This document shows positions 1 through 5,159 of a stretch of 8,327 bases of DNA, piece by piece. Both the position numbers and the translations under genes were made by a program. The stretch is from Candidatus Rifleibacteriota bacterium (GTDB lineage: Bacteria; Riflebacteria; Ozemobacteria; Ozemobacterales; Ozemobacteraceae), in the NCBI GenBank assembly GCA_017526725.1, contig JAFXRA010000005.1, forward strand, positions 1 through 8,327, written 5' to 3'. The stretch's first letter is position 1; the number at the start of each line of letters is the position of its first letter. Under the pieces are notes generated by a model. It did not search any database and was not told where the DNA came from. It was given only the letters and a program-made list of their open reading frames with translations.

Positions 1-61
1 ATAGGGGTTATAAGTGAAACGTTTCGATGTGGGACGGTTCCCTAAAAAAGGTACACAATTC

Positions 62-90
62 TTGACATACTAAAATTGCTGTGTTATTAT
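62..90 (+). promoter_or_regulatory. sigma-70 type promoter of the activator-comFB-STAS-rpmE operon
   Basis: A perfect -35 box TTGACA lies at 62-67 and a -10 box TATTAT (5 of 6 matches) at 85-90, separated by exactly 17 bases. Transcription would start near 97, giving a leader of about 75 bases before the ATG at 172. The activator operon therefore appears to be made by the housekeeping polymerase, not by sigma-54. No sigma-54 box (GG-N10-GC) was seen here. Confidence 0.8.
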
Positions 91-135
91 GTCAGACACG
101 ACTGAGCAATACATCTCTTTAGGGATATTCTCTTT

Positions 136-142
136 AAGGAGG
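136..142 (+). promoter_or_regulatory. strong Shine-Dalgarno sequence with no start codon at normal spacing
   Basis: AAGGAGG at 136-142 is an excellent ribosome binding site, but the next 29 bases contain no ATG, GTG or TTG. The first usable start is the ATG at 172. That ATG has only a weak GGAG (165-168) three bases upstream. The reading frame of the activator is open upstream to a TGA at 103-105 but offers only rare ATA or ATT codons. The site may be a ribosome standby site, may serve an unusual start codon, or may be a relic of a lost start. Confidence 0.45.
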
Positions 143-171
143 CTCTAACAAATAAGGTTTTACCGGAGATT

Positions 172-1113
172 ATGAAAAAGAAAATAATCGGTTCCAGCAA
201 AGCGATAACTGAAGTTCTAGACTTAGTTTCGAAAGTTGCGGGGAATGATGTAACTGTCTTAATCACCGGCGAAAGCGGCACTGGTAAAGAAATGGTGGCT
301 ACAGCCATCAACAGTGAAAGCAGTCGAAAAACAAAACCTTATTTAAAAATGAATTGTGCAGCAATTCCTTCAGAGCTTCTTGAAAGTCAGTTGTTTGGTC
401 ACGAAAGAGGGGCTTTTACTGGGGCCATAAGCCGTCAGGAAGGCTGCTTTGAACGGGCAAACGGTGGATCGCTGTTTTTAGATGAAATCGGCGATATGTC
501 TATGATGACTCAGACCAAATTGCTTAGAGTCTTGCAGGAGCAAGAATTTGAGCGTATTGGTGGTTCAACTACCATTAAGGTCGATGTCAGAATTATGGCG
601 GCTACTAATAAAAATCTTCTTGAAGAAATAAAAAAAGGAAGATTCCGAGAAGATCTGTATTACAGATTAAACGTAGTTGAAATCCACATTCCTCCGCTTC
701 GTGAACGAATTGAAGATATTCCTGAGATAGTTAACTCTTTTCTTGAAGAATTCAAAGAAAAGTATAATAAGCCGGAGTTAACAGTCAGCAGTAATGCTAT
801 GTCTGTGATGACAACTTACTCTTGGCCCGGTAACGTGAGAGAATTGCGAAACGTAATTGAAAGAGCAACCGTTCTTTCAAGAACAAATGTCATTGAACCA
901 GATGATTTTCCTGATAAAATCAGAAAACCATCCAAGTTGGCTGGCGGAGAAGGCATTGTGGAAGACCGCATATATACAATGGCCGAAATGGAACGTATAT
1001 ATGCCCAGAAAATTCTGGAATATGCTGGTGGAAACAAGCTAAAAGCTGCTAGACTGCTTGATATTGATCCAAAGACATTAAGAACGAAACTGGGATTAAA
1101 AGCCGAAGGCTAA
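172..1113 (+). CDS. sigma-54-dependent transcriptional activator (AAA+ plus Fis-type HTH, no receiver domain)
   Basis: This 313-residue protein is a bacterial enhancer-binding protein, a cytoplasmic ATPase that remodels sigma-54 polymerase to open promoters. Walker A GESGTGKE is at residues 33-40, the sigma-54-contacting GAFTGA loop at 80-85 (intact), Walker B LFLDEIGD at 101-108, the arginine-finger region RFREDLYYRL at 157-166 and the sensor II motif WPGNVREL at 218-225. The C-terminus (about 280-307) is a Fis-type helix-turn-helix. NtrC-family proteins usually have an N-terminal receiver, GAF or PAS domain of 100 or more residues. Here the AAA+ core begins almost at the first methionine, as in PspF, so control must come from a partner protein or from expression level. 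It leads a tight four-gene operon, with an 18-base gap to the ComFB gene. No target sigma-54 promoter was found in the window. Confidence 0.93.
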   Translation: MKKKIIGSSKAITEVLDLVSKVAGNDVTVLITGESGTGKEMVATAINSESSRKTKPYLKMNCAAIPSELLESQLFGHERGAFTGAISRQEGCFERANGGSLFLDEIGDMSMMTQTKLLRVLQEQEFERIGGSTTIKVDVRIMAATNKNLLEEIKKGRFREDLYYRLNVVEIHIPPLRERIEDIPEIVNSFLEEFKEKYNKPELTVSSNAMSVMTTYSWPGNVRELRNVIERATVLSRTNVIEPDDFPDKIRKPSKLAGGEGIVEDRIYTMAEMERIYAQKILEYAGGNKLKAARLLDIDPKTLRTKLGLKAEG

Positions 1114-1131
1114 CAACTGAAAGGTAAAAGC

Positions 1132-1410
1132 ATGGAAGACTTGGTTCTGGTAAATAAAATGGAAAACGCAGTTAAAGATGCGGTTGAAGAGTTATTTTCT
1201 CAGGGTAAAAACCCAGGTTGTTCATGTCAACGCTGCAAATTAGATGTTGTAGCTTTAGCTTTAAATTCCCTGCCTTCTAAATACGTGGTTACAAACATAG
1301 GTAACGCAGTTACCAATGTTACATTAAATTCATCTCAGTGGCAGGCGAACCTGACAATGGCGGTTTGTAATGCTATTGAAATAGTGCGTAGCAAACCTAG
1401 ACACCAGTAA
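1132..1410 (+). CDS. ComFB-family (late competence development) four-cysteine protein
   Basis: This is a 92-residue cytoplasmic protein with the ComFB signature: a Cys cluster CSCQRC at residues 30-35 followed by LDVVALALNSLPSKYV (37-52). A fourth cysteine, C79, could complete a zinc site with C30, C32 and C35. The Bacillus subtilis comFB gene lies in the comF competence operon. Recent work, as I recall it, describes ComFB-domain proteins in cyanobacteria and elsewhere as receptors for cyclic dinucleotides. The start has a clear AAAGG ribosome site (1120-1124) 7 bases upstream. The gene lies 18 bases after a sensor-less sigma-54 activator and 28 bases before a STAS gene. This suggests a signalling role, possibly as the input to one of them. 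No other competence gene is visible, so a DNA-uptake role is unsupported. Confidence 0.85.
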   Translation: MEDLVLVNKMENAVKDAVEELFSQGKNPGCSCQRCKLDVVALALNSLPSKYVVTNIGNAVTNVTLNSSQWQANLTMAVCNAIEIVRSKPRHQ

Positions 1411-1438
1411 GGTGTTTCAATTCCTGTTGGAGGAAGAA

Positions 1439-1801
1439 ATGGAAGAAAACGGAAATCAGATCAGTTTTGAAGAAAGAAATGCTGAAAAAGGCTATGTTGT
1501 TCTTTCTATAATTGGAGATTTGGGAATGTGGTCATTGCCGGCTGCCAAGGAAAAAGTTCAAGAACTTATCGACCAGAAAAAGTTGAAATTAGTTATTGAC
1601 CTTGAAAGAACAAATTACATAGATTCATCTGGATTAGGCTTTTTCATCGGCACTCTTAAAAAGCTTAAAAGTGCTGGCGGAGATATGCTTTTAATCAATC
1701 TTAACACTTACATCTATGGTATTTTCCAACTTATACATCTTCATGAAATCATAGATATCTATGATAATCTTGAAGAAGCTTCAAAGAATTTTAAAGACTA
1801 A
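1439..1801 (+). CDS. STAS domain protein (anti-anti-sigma factor-like)
   Basis: This is a single-domain STAS protein of 120 residues, related to SpoIIAA/RsbV anti-sigma factor antagonists. The beta strand [11 protein letters not shown] (51-61) leads into DSSGLG at 62-67; one of the serines at 63-64 is the expected phosphorylation site for a partner serine kinase. I chose the ATG at 1439 because GGAGG (1429-1433) lies 5 bases upstream. A GTG nine codons earlier (1412) is in frame but lacks a ribosome site. The gene sits between the ComFB gene and rpmE, with a 14-base gap to rpmE. In the classical system the STAS protein binds an anti-sigma kinase and frees a sigma factor. No such kinase or sigma factor is encoded here, so the partner must be elsewhere or the protein may act on the adjacent activator. 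Confidence 0.9.
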   Translation: MEENGNQISFEERNAEKGYVVLSIIGDLGMWSLPAAKEKVQELIDQKKLKLVIDLERTNYIDSSGLGFFIGTLKKLKSAGGDMLLINLNTYIYGIFQLIHLHEIIDIYDNLEEASKNFKD

Positions 1802-1815
1802 TAGGAGAACTTAAA

Positions 1816-2082
1816 ATGAAGCAGAATATTCATCCAAAGACTAACTTAATTAAAGTTACCTGCGCTTGCGGTAACACTTTCGAAACCCTTTCAACTGCAA
1901 AAGAACTTAAAGTTGAAGTTTGTGCAGCATGCCATCCTTTCTTCACCGGCACTCAGCGCTTTGTTGATACTACCGGTCGTGTTGATAAATTCAACCAGAA
2001 GCTTGCTAATGCTAAGAAAGCTGCTGAAGCAGTTGCTGCAAGAAAAGCTAAGAAGTCTGCTCCTGTAGAAGAAGCAAAATAA
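1816..2082 (+). CDS. rpmE: 50S ribosomal protein L31 (zinc-binding type, C-terminally extended)
   Basis: This encodes large ribosomal subunit protein L31, 88 residues. It has the zinc ligands of the C+ form: C16 and C18 in the CAC motif, and C36 and C39 in CAAC. The family core [20 protein letters not shown] is at 40-59. The usual length is about 66-75 residues. The extra C-terminal stretch (about 64-88) is rich in alanine, lysine and glutamate, a common low-complexity extension. AGGAGA (1803-1808) lies 7 bases before the ATG. L31 is the last gene of an operon that begins with three signalling genes, an unusual position. A long hairpin follows 18 bases after the stop. Confidence 0.95.
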   Translation: MKQNIHPKTNLIKVTCACGNTFETLSTAKELKVEVCAACHPFFTGTQRFVDTTGRVDKFNQKLANAKKAAEAVAARKAKKSAPVEEAK

Positions 2083-2100
2083 TCTTCTCTAGTTTTTTAT

Positions 2101-2174
2101 TATTTCCGGCGAAAATTTGCTGATTTATTAAAAAGAGTATTATCCCCTTTTTACAGCAGGTTTTCGCCGAAATA
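2101..2174 (+). promoter_or_regulatory. long RNA hairpin between rpmE and thyX (possible terminator or thyX leader element)
   Basis: Bases 2101-2122 pair with 2154-2174. Nineteen Watson-Crick pairs and two U-G wobbles form a 21-pair stem with one bulged C. An inner stem, TAAAAAG (2129-2135) with CTTTTTA (2147-2153), closes an 11-base loop, with six unpaired bases (2123-2128) on the left only. The stem core is CGGCGAAAA/TTTTCGCCG. The 3' side is followed by GTTTTAAG rather than a long T tract, so it is not a canonical intrinsic terminator, although it could still end the rpmE transcript. Only 13 bases separate the stem from the thyX ATG, and no good ribosome site lies between them. Confidence 0.7.
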
Positions 2175-2187
2175 GTTTTAAGTGATT

Positions 2188-2901
2188 ATGAGTGTAACTT
2201 TACTTCGCCATACCCCAGACCCGGATTTAATGGTAGCTCTTGCTGCCAGACGCTGTTATTCTAATAGAGCTGCTGATGCTATTGAAAAAGGTTTTAAACC
2301 AGAAGAAGTAGAAAAAATGATAAATATGCTCTTTCAGAGAGGGCATTATTCTGTTTTTGAACATGCCACCTTCACATTTAGTGCAGATGGAATTTCTAGA
2401 GCGTTGTCACACCAGCTTGTCAGACATAGAATTGCTTCTTATTCCCAGGAAAGCCAGCGTTATGTTAACTATCTTAAATTAAAAGAAATACCGAACATTA
2501 TTCCTCCAAAGATAGCAGCTAATCCAGAAGCTTTAGAAGTTTACAACAAAGCTATGGAAGAAAGTCTGAACGCTTACCGTAAAATGGTAGAAATCGGTGT
2601 TGCTCCTGAAGATGCTCGATACATTTTCCCTAATGCTGTAGAAACGAAAATAGTTTTTACTATGAATGCCAGAAGCTTGTTCAACTTTTTTGAACAGCGC
2701 TGTTGCATGAAAGCTCAGTGGGAAATTAGACAGCTTGCATATGAAATGCTTGCTGCTGTAAAAAAAGTTGCTCCGCTAATTTTCAAGAATGCTGGAGCTC
2801 CATGTCAGTTTGCAAAGAATCCTTATTGTCGCGAAGACGACACCAAATGTCCGATGCATCAGGCAATGGAAAAAAGGCTTTCTCAAAGTGATAAAATCTG
2901 A
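2188..2901 (+). CDS. thyX: flavin-dependent thymidylate synthase
   Basis: ThyX makes dTMP from dUMP using FAD, NADPH and methylene-tetrahydrofolate. It acts as a cytoplasmic homotetramer and replaces ThyA. The family motif RHRX7S is present as RHR at residues 79-81 and Ser at 89, followed by R91. Other conserved stretches are FEHATFTF, ARYIFPNAVET and NARSLFNFFEQR, then AQWEIRQLA. The length is 237 residues, slightly above the usual 220-230 because of a cysteine-bearing tail (CQFAKNPYC, then another Cys) that could bind metal. The ATG at 2188 is preferred to the GTG two codons upstream (2182), though neither has a strong ribosome site and a large hairpin ends 13 bases before it. The last 14 bases overlap the next gene, which suggests translational coupling. 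Confidence 0.95.
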   Translation: MSVTLLRHTPDPDLMVALAARRCYSNRAADAIEKGFKPEEVEKMINMLFQRGHYSVFEHATFTFSADGISRALSHQLVRHRIASYSQESQRYVNYLKLKEIPNIIPPKIAANPEALEVYNKAMEESLNAYRKMVEIGVAPEDARYIFPNAVETKIVFTMNARSLFNFFEQRCCMKAQWEIRQLAYEMLAAVKKVAPLIFKNAGAPCQFAKNPYCREDDTKCPMHQAMEKRLSQSDKI

Positions 2902-3424
2902 AATAAACAATCTTAGAGCAGAAATTGACCAGATAGATGAGACAATATCAAAGCTTTTATCGAAGAGAGTTGATTGTGCTGTTAAGATTGGTGCTTTGAA
3001 AGACAAACTCAGAAGTTCGGAAGAAAAAGGCAAAATATCTGCCTATGACCCTGTCAGGGAAAACGAGATTATCGAACGACTGAATAAAAGAGTTCCAACA
3101 GTTCCCTTTAATGGAATTGAAATAATATTCAGGCAGATAATTTCGCTTTGCCGGAATTCCGCTCATAAATCAACTATCTGTGTTTTTGGGGAAATAAGCG
3201 AATTTAATTATAAACAGCATTTCGGATATTTCAGCCAATATGTTATCTGTTCAAACATTTCTTCTTTTGCTGCAGAACTGAACAAAAACAAGTTCAATAT
3301 AGGCGTTGTTATTGGTAATATAGAAGGCTCAAATATTCAAGAAATAGATAAGAATAACTTTAAACTCATTGATACGTTGGAAAACGAAGGAAAAGCTATA
3401 AGGGTCTATGCTCAAAATCTATAG
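2888..3424 (+). CDS. chorismate mutase (AroQ-type) domain protein with a short prephenate dehydratase-like C-terminus
   Basis: The N-terminal 90 residues of this 178-residue protein match AroQ chorismate mutase, which converts chorismate to prephenate for Phe/Tyr synthesis. INNLRAEIDQIDETISKLL gives R10, SKR gives R27, IGALK gives K38 and DPVREN gives D54/R57; these align with active-site R11, R28, K39 and R51 of the E. coli enzyme. By ungapped alignment the catalytic Gln88 equivalent falls on Ala92 and Ser84 on Cys88, so activity is uncertain. Residues 93-178 vaguely resemble the first part of prephenate dehydratase (VFGEISEFNYKQHFGYF, then GVVIGNIEGSN where the family has GVVPIENSxEGS), but end after 86 residues; this is inference. 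The GTG start at 2888 has AAAAAGG (2871-2877) ten bases upstream and overlaps thyX by 14 bases. No better in-frame start is nearby. Confidence 0.75.
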   Translation: MIKSEINNLRAEIDQIDETISKLLSKRVDCAVKIGALKDKLRSSEEKGKISAYDPVRENEIIERLNKRVPTVPFNGIEIIFRQIISLCRNSAHKSTICVFGEISEFNYKQHFGYFSQYVICSNISSFAAELNKNKFNIGVVIGNIEGSNIQEIDKNNFKLIDTLENEGKAIRVYAQNL

Positions 3425-3463
3425 ATTGAAAAAAATCAGCTAAAGTAATATTATTTAAGCAAA

Positions 3464-3491
3464 AAGCTCTAAGATACAAGCTTTAAGCTAA
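3464..3491 (+). repeat. four imperfect heptanucleotide repeats (AAGnTnn)
   Basis: Four consecutive 7-base units read AAGCTCT, AAGATAC, AAGCTTT and AAGCTAA. Viewed as two 14-base units, 11 of 14 positions agree. The same AAG-led seven-base rhythm recurs at 3511-3524 (AAGAAGG, AAGAGCC) and in the larger array at 3643-3731, but in different phases, so these are separate blocks. Confidence 0.55.
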
Positions 3492-3593
3492 GTGACCTGA
3501 GCGAAAATAGAAGAAGGAAGAGCCAACCAATACTTGGCGATGTGGTGGGTGTTAGATGGTGATTGTTTAGGAGAAAGTTTGTAAGACTTCAAA

Positions 3594-3599
3594 TATAAT
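3594..3599 (+). promoter_or_regulatory. trkA: possible -10 box for trkAH
   Basis: TATAAT at 3594-3599 is a perfect -10 hexamer in the only sizeable gap upstream of trkA, but no TTGACA-like box lies 15-19 bases before it and no extended TG is present. If real, the trkA transcript would carry a leader of about 135 bases that includes the heptad array. Confidence 0.25.
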
Positions 3600-3642
3600 C
3601 AATAACAGATAAAACCCAATACCAATCATAACCTATTTAGAA

Positions 3643-3731
3643 AAGATAGAAGAGGGAAGATAGAAGATAAAAGATAGAAGATTGAAGAATTAAATATCCT
3701 AAATCTTATATCTTGAATCTTAAGTCTTATA
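3643..3731. repeat. inverted heptanucleotide repeat array (7 AAG heptads, then 5 TCTT heptads)
   Basis: From 3643 the sequence reads in exact sevens: AAGATAG, AAGAGGG, AAGATAG, AAGATAA, AAGATAG, AAGATTG, AAGAATT. A 5-base spacer (3692-3696) follows, then the reverse-complement type from 3697: TCCTAAA, TCTTATA, TCTTGAA, TCTTAAG, TCTTATA. The 11-base core AAGATAGAAGA occurs three times, exactly 14 bases apart. Bases 3671-3689 and 3696-3714 are complementary at 15 of 19 positions, so the array can fold into a hairpin. It ends 10 bases before the trkA start codon and occupies the place where a ribosome site would be expected. Confidence 0.8.
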
Positions 3732-3741
3732 ACTAAAAAAT

Positions 3742-5148
3742 ATGAAAATAGTAATTTCTGGCGCTACTGAAATTGGTCTGCAGTTTGCTAAAACTTTAAC
3801 TGCTAATAATGATGTTAAAGTTATTGAACCAGAACTCAAGGCAGTAAAACAGTTGGAAAAGTTTGACCTTCAGGTCATTACCGGCAATCCAACAAGTCTT
3901 TCTATTCTTCAGGCTGCTGAAGTGGAAAATGCAAACGCTTTTATTGCCTGCACAGCCTCTGATGAAGTTAATGTTATTTCTTGTCTGGCTGTTAAACAGA
4001 TTAGCAAGGCAGAAACATTCTGTTTTGTCAACAAAGACCACTATTTTGAAACCTTCGCTGGTGAACTGGGTGAAAAGCTTGCAATCGACAAGATTATATG
4101 GCCTGAAAAGCTTCTTGGTGAATATATTGCTAAGATTATTGCTGTTCCTGGAGCTATAGATGTTAAGGTTTTTGAGCATGAAGACCTTAAGCAGCTTGAA
4201 TATAAGCTGAAGTCAGGCTCATCTGCTATTGGGAAAAAGCTGATGGATTTGCAGATTCCCAGAGGGGCTCTAGCTGTAGCTATTTTTCGTGGTGAAGACG
4301 TTATTATTCCAAGTGGGCAAACAATTCTTTTCAAAGATGACAAAATTATTTTCATGGGCCATGAACGCCCCATGAGAGAAATTGAAAACCGTTTTAATCC
4401 TACTCCTGGTAAGAGTTTGAACGTCATAATTATTGGTGGCGGAAACGTTGGTTACATTCTTGCCAAGTCTTTAGAGCCATACAGCCACATCAGAGTAAAG
4501 ATTGTAGAAAAAAATATGGCTCAATGCCGTTTCTTAACTGAAAATCTTTCTGAAAGAATACTGGTGCTTAATGCAGATGGCACTAACAACAGCTTTTTAA
4601 AAACTCAGCAGCTTGATACCTATGACTGTGTTGTTGCTGTTACTGGCAATGACGAACGCAATCTTATGGTTTCAATGCATGCCAAGCTTTTGAACGCAAA
4701 GAAAATAATTACCAGGGCTCACTCTATTGAAAATGCTGAATTTTTCGATAAATTGGGAATAGATGTTCCGGTAAGTTCTCAGTTTAACGCTGTTTTAAAC
4801 GTAAGCAAACTTATTTCAGAAGACAGCATAGACGTCTTTACTACTATTGAAAAGGGTAAAGCTGATATTACCGAAGTAATTGTTCCTGATAATTTCCCGC
4901 CTACTAGACTTATGGATATGAAACCGCCGGATGGCGTAGTTATTGCAGCAGTAAGACGCGGTTCTCATACTATTGTTCCCTGCGGCGTAGATAAGATTCA
5001 GGCAAATGACATTTTAAGAGTATTCTTAACCTCAGCCAGCAGCGTTACTATGACTGACTTTTTGAATGATATAGTGAAAAAAGAAGCTGAAAAGCAGGAA
5101 CAAAAGGCTGTTTCAGAACAAGAAAAGCAGGAAGAGAAAAAGGATTAA
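3742..5148 (+). CDS. trkA: Trk potassium uptake system regulatory subunit TrkA (two RCK units)
   Basis: TrkA is the cytoplasmic nucleotide-binding ring that gates the TrkH potassium channel in response to NAD(H) and ATP/ADP. The 468 residues (E. coli TrkA has 458) contain two tandem TrkA-N/TrkA-C units. Rossmann fold 1 starts at residue 2 and covers about 1-135, with RCK-C 1 at about 140-222. Fold 2 has GGGNVG at 232-237 and covers about 228-350, followed by RCK-C 2 at about 365-445. The first dinucleotide loop reads GATEIG (7-12), with Thr9 where most family members have Gly, so site 1 may bind nucleotide differently. A charged tail (446-468), rich in Lys, Glu and Gln, extends beyond the usual end. 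No Shine-Dalgarno precedes the ATG. The gene lies 11 bases before trkH, clearly one operon. Confidence 0.94.
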   Translation: MKIVISGATEIGLQFAKTLTANNDVKVIEPELKAVKQLEKFDLQVITGNPTSLSILQAAEVENANAFIACTASDEVNVISCLAVKQISKAETFCFVNKDHYFETFAGELGEKLAIDKIIWPEKLLGEYIAKIIAVPGAIDVKVFEHEDLKQLEYKLKSGSSAIGKKLMDLQIPRGALAVAIFRGEDVIIPSGQTILFKDDKIIFMGHERPMREIENRFNPTPGKSLNVIIIGGGNVGYILAKSLEPYSHIRVKIVEKNMAQCRFLTENLSERILVLNADGTNNSFLKTQQLDTYDCVVAVTGNDERNLMVSMHAKLLNAKKIITRAHSIENAEFFDKLGIDVPVSSQFNAVLNVSKLISEDSIDVFTTIEKGKADITEVIVPDNFPPTRLMDMKPPDGVVIAAVRRGSHTIVPCGVDKIQANDILRVFLTSASSVTMTDFLNDIVKKEAEKQEQKAVSEQEKQEEKKD

Positions 5149-5159
5149 TAATTTGATTT

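Larger units (their letters stand above)
3425..3741. other. 317-base non-coding interval rich in heptamer repeats
   Basis: I found no credible gene here on either strand. The interval holds a 4-unit heptad block (3464-3491), two or three loose AAG heptads (3504-3524), a short hairpin GCCAA/TTGGC (3522-3526 and 3534-3538), an isolated -10-like TATAAT (3594-3599) and a 12-unit heptad array (3643-3731). No canonical terminator with a T tract follows the chorismate mutase gene. Confidence 0.7.

Noticed and set aside
1412..1438. Nine-codon N-terminal extension of the STAS protein from a GTG at 1412
   Set aside because: There is no ribosome site before the GTG, which starts two bases after the ComFB stop. 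The ATG at 1439 has GGAGG five bases upstream, and that GGAGG lies inside the proposed extension.
2116..2143. Possible thyX promoter with TATTAT (2138-2143) in the hairpin loop
   Set aside because: No acceptable -35 box lies at 15-18 bases; TTGCTG at 2117 matches only three bases. A chance match in an AT-rich loop is more likely.
2789..2887. Upstream extension of the chorismate mutase gene to an ATG inside thyX
   Set aside because: The extra 33 residues have no family similarity and lie wholly within thyX. The GTG at 2888 has a suitable ribosome site and places the domain start correctly.
3796..4427. Long antisense open frames opposite trkA
   Set aside because: They show no recognisable domains and mirror the codon structure of the clear trkA gene; I treat them as by-products of its composition.
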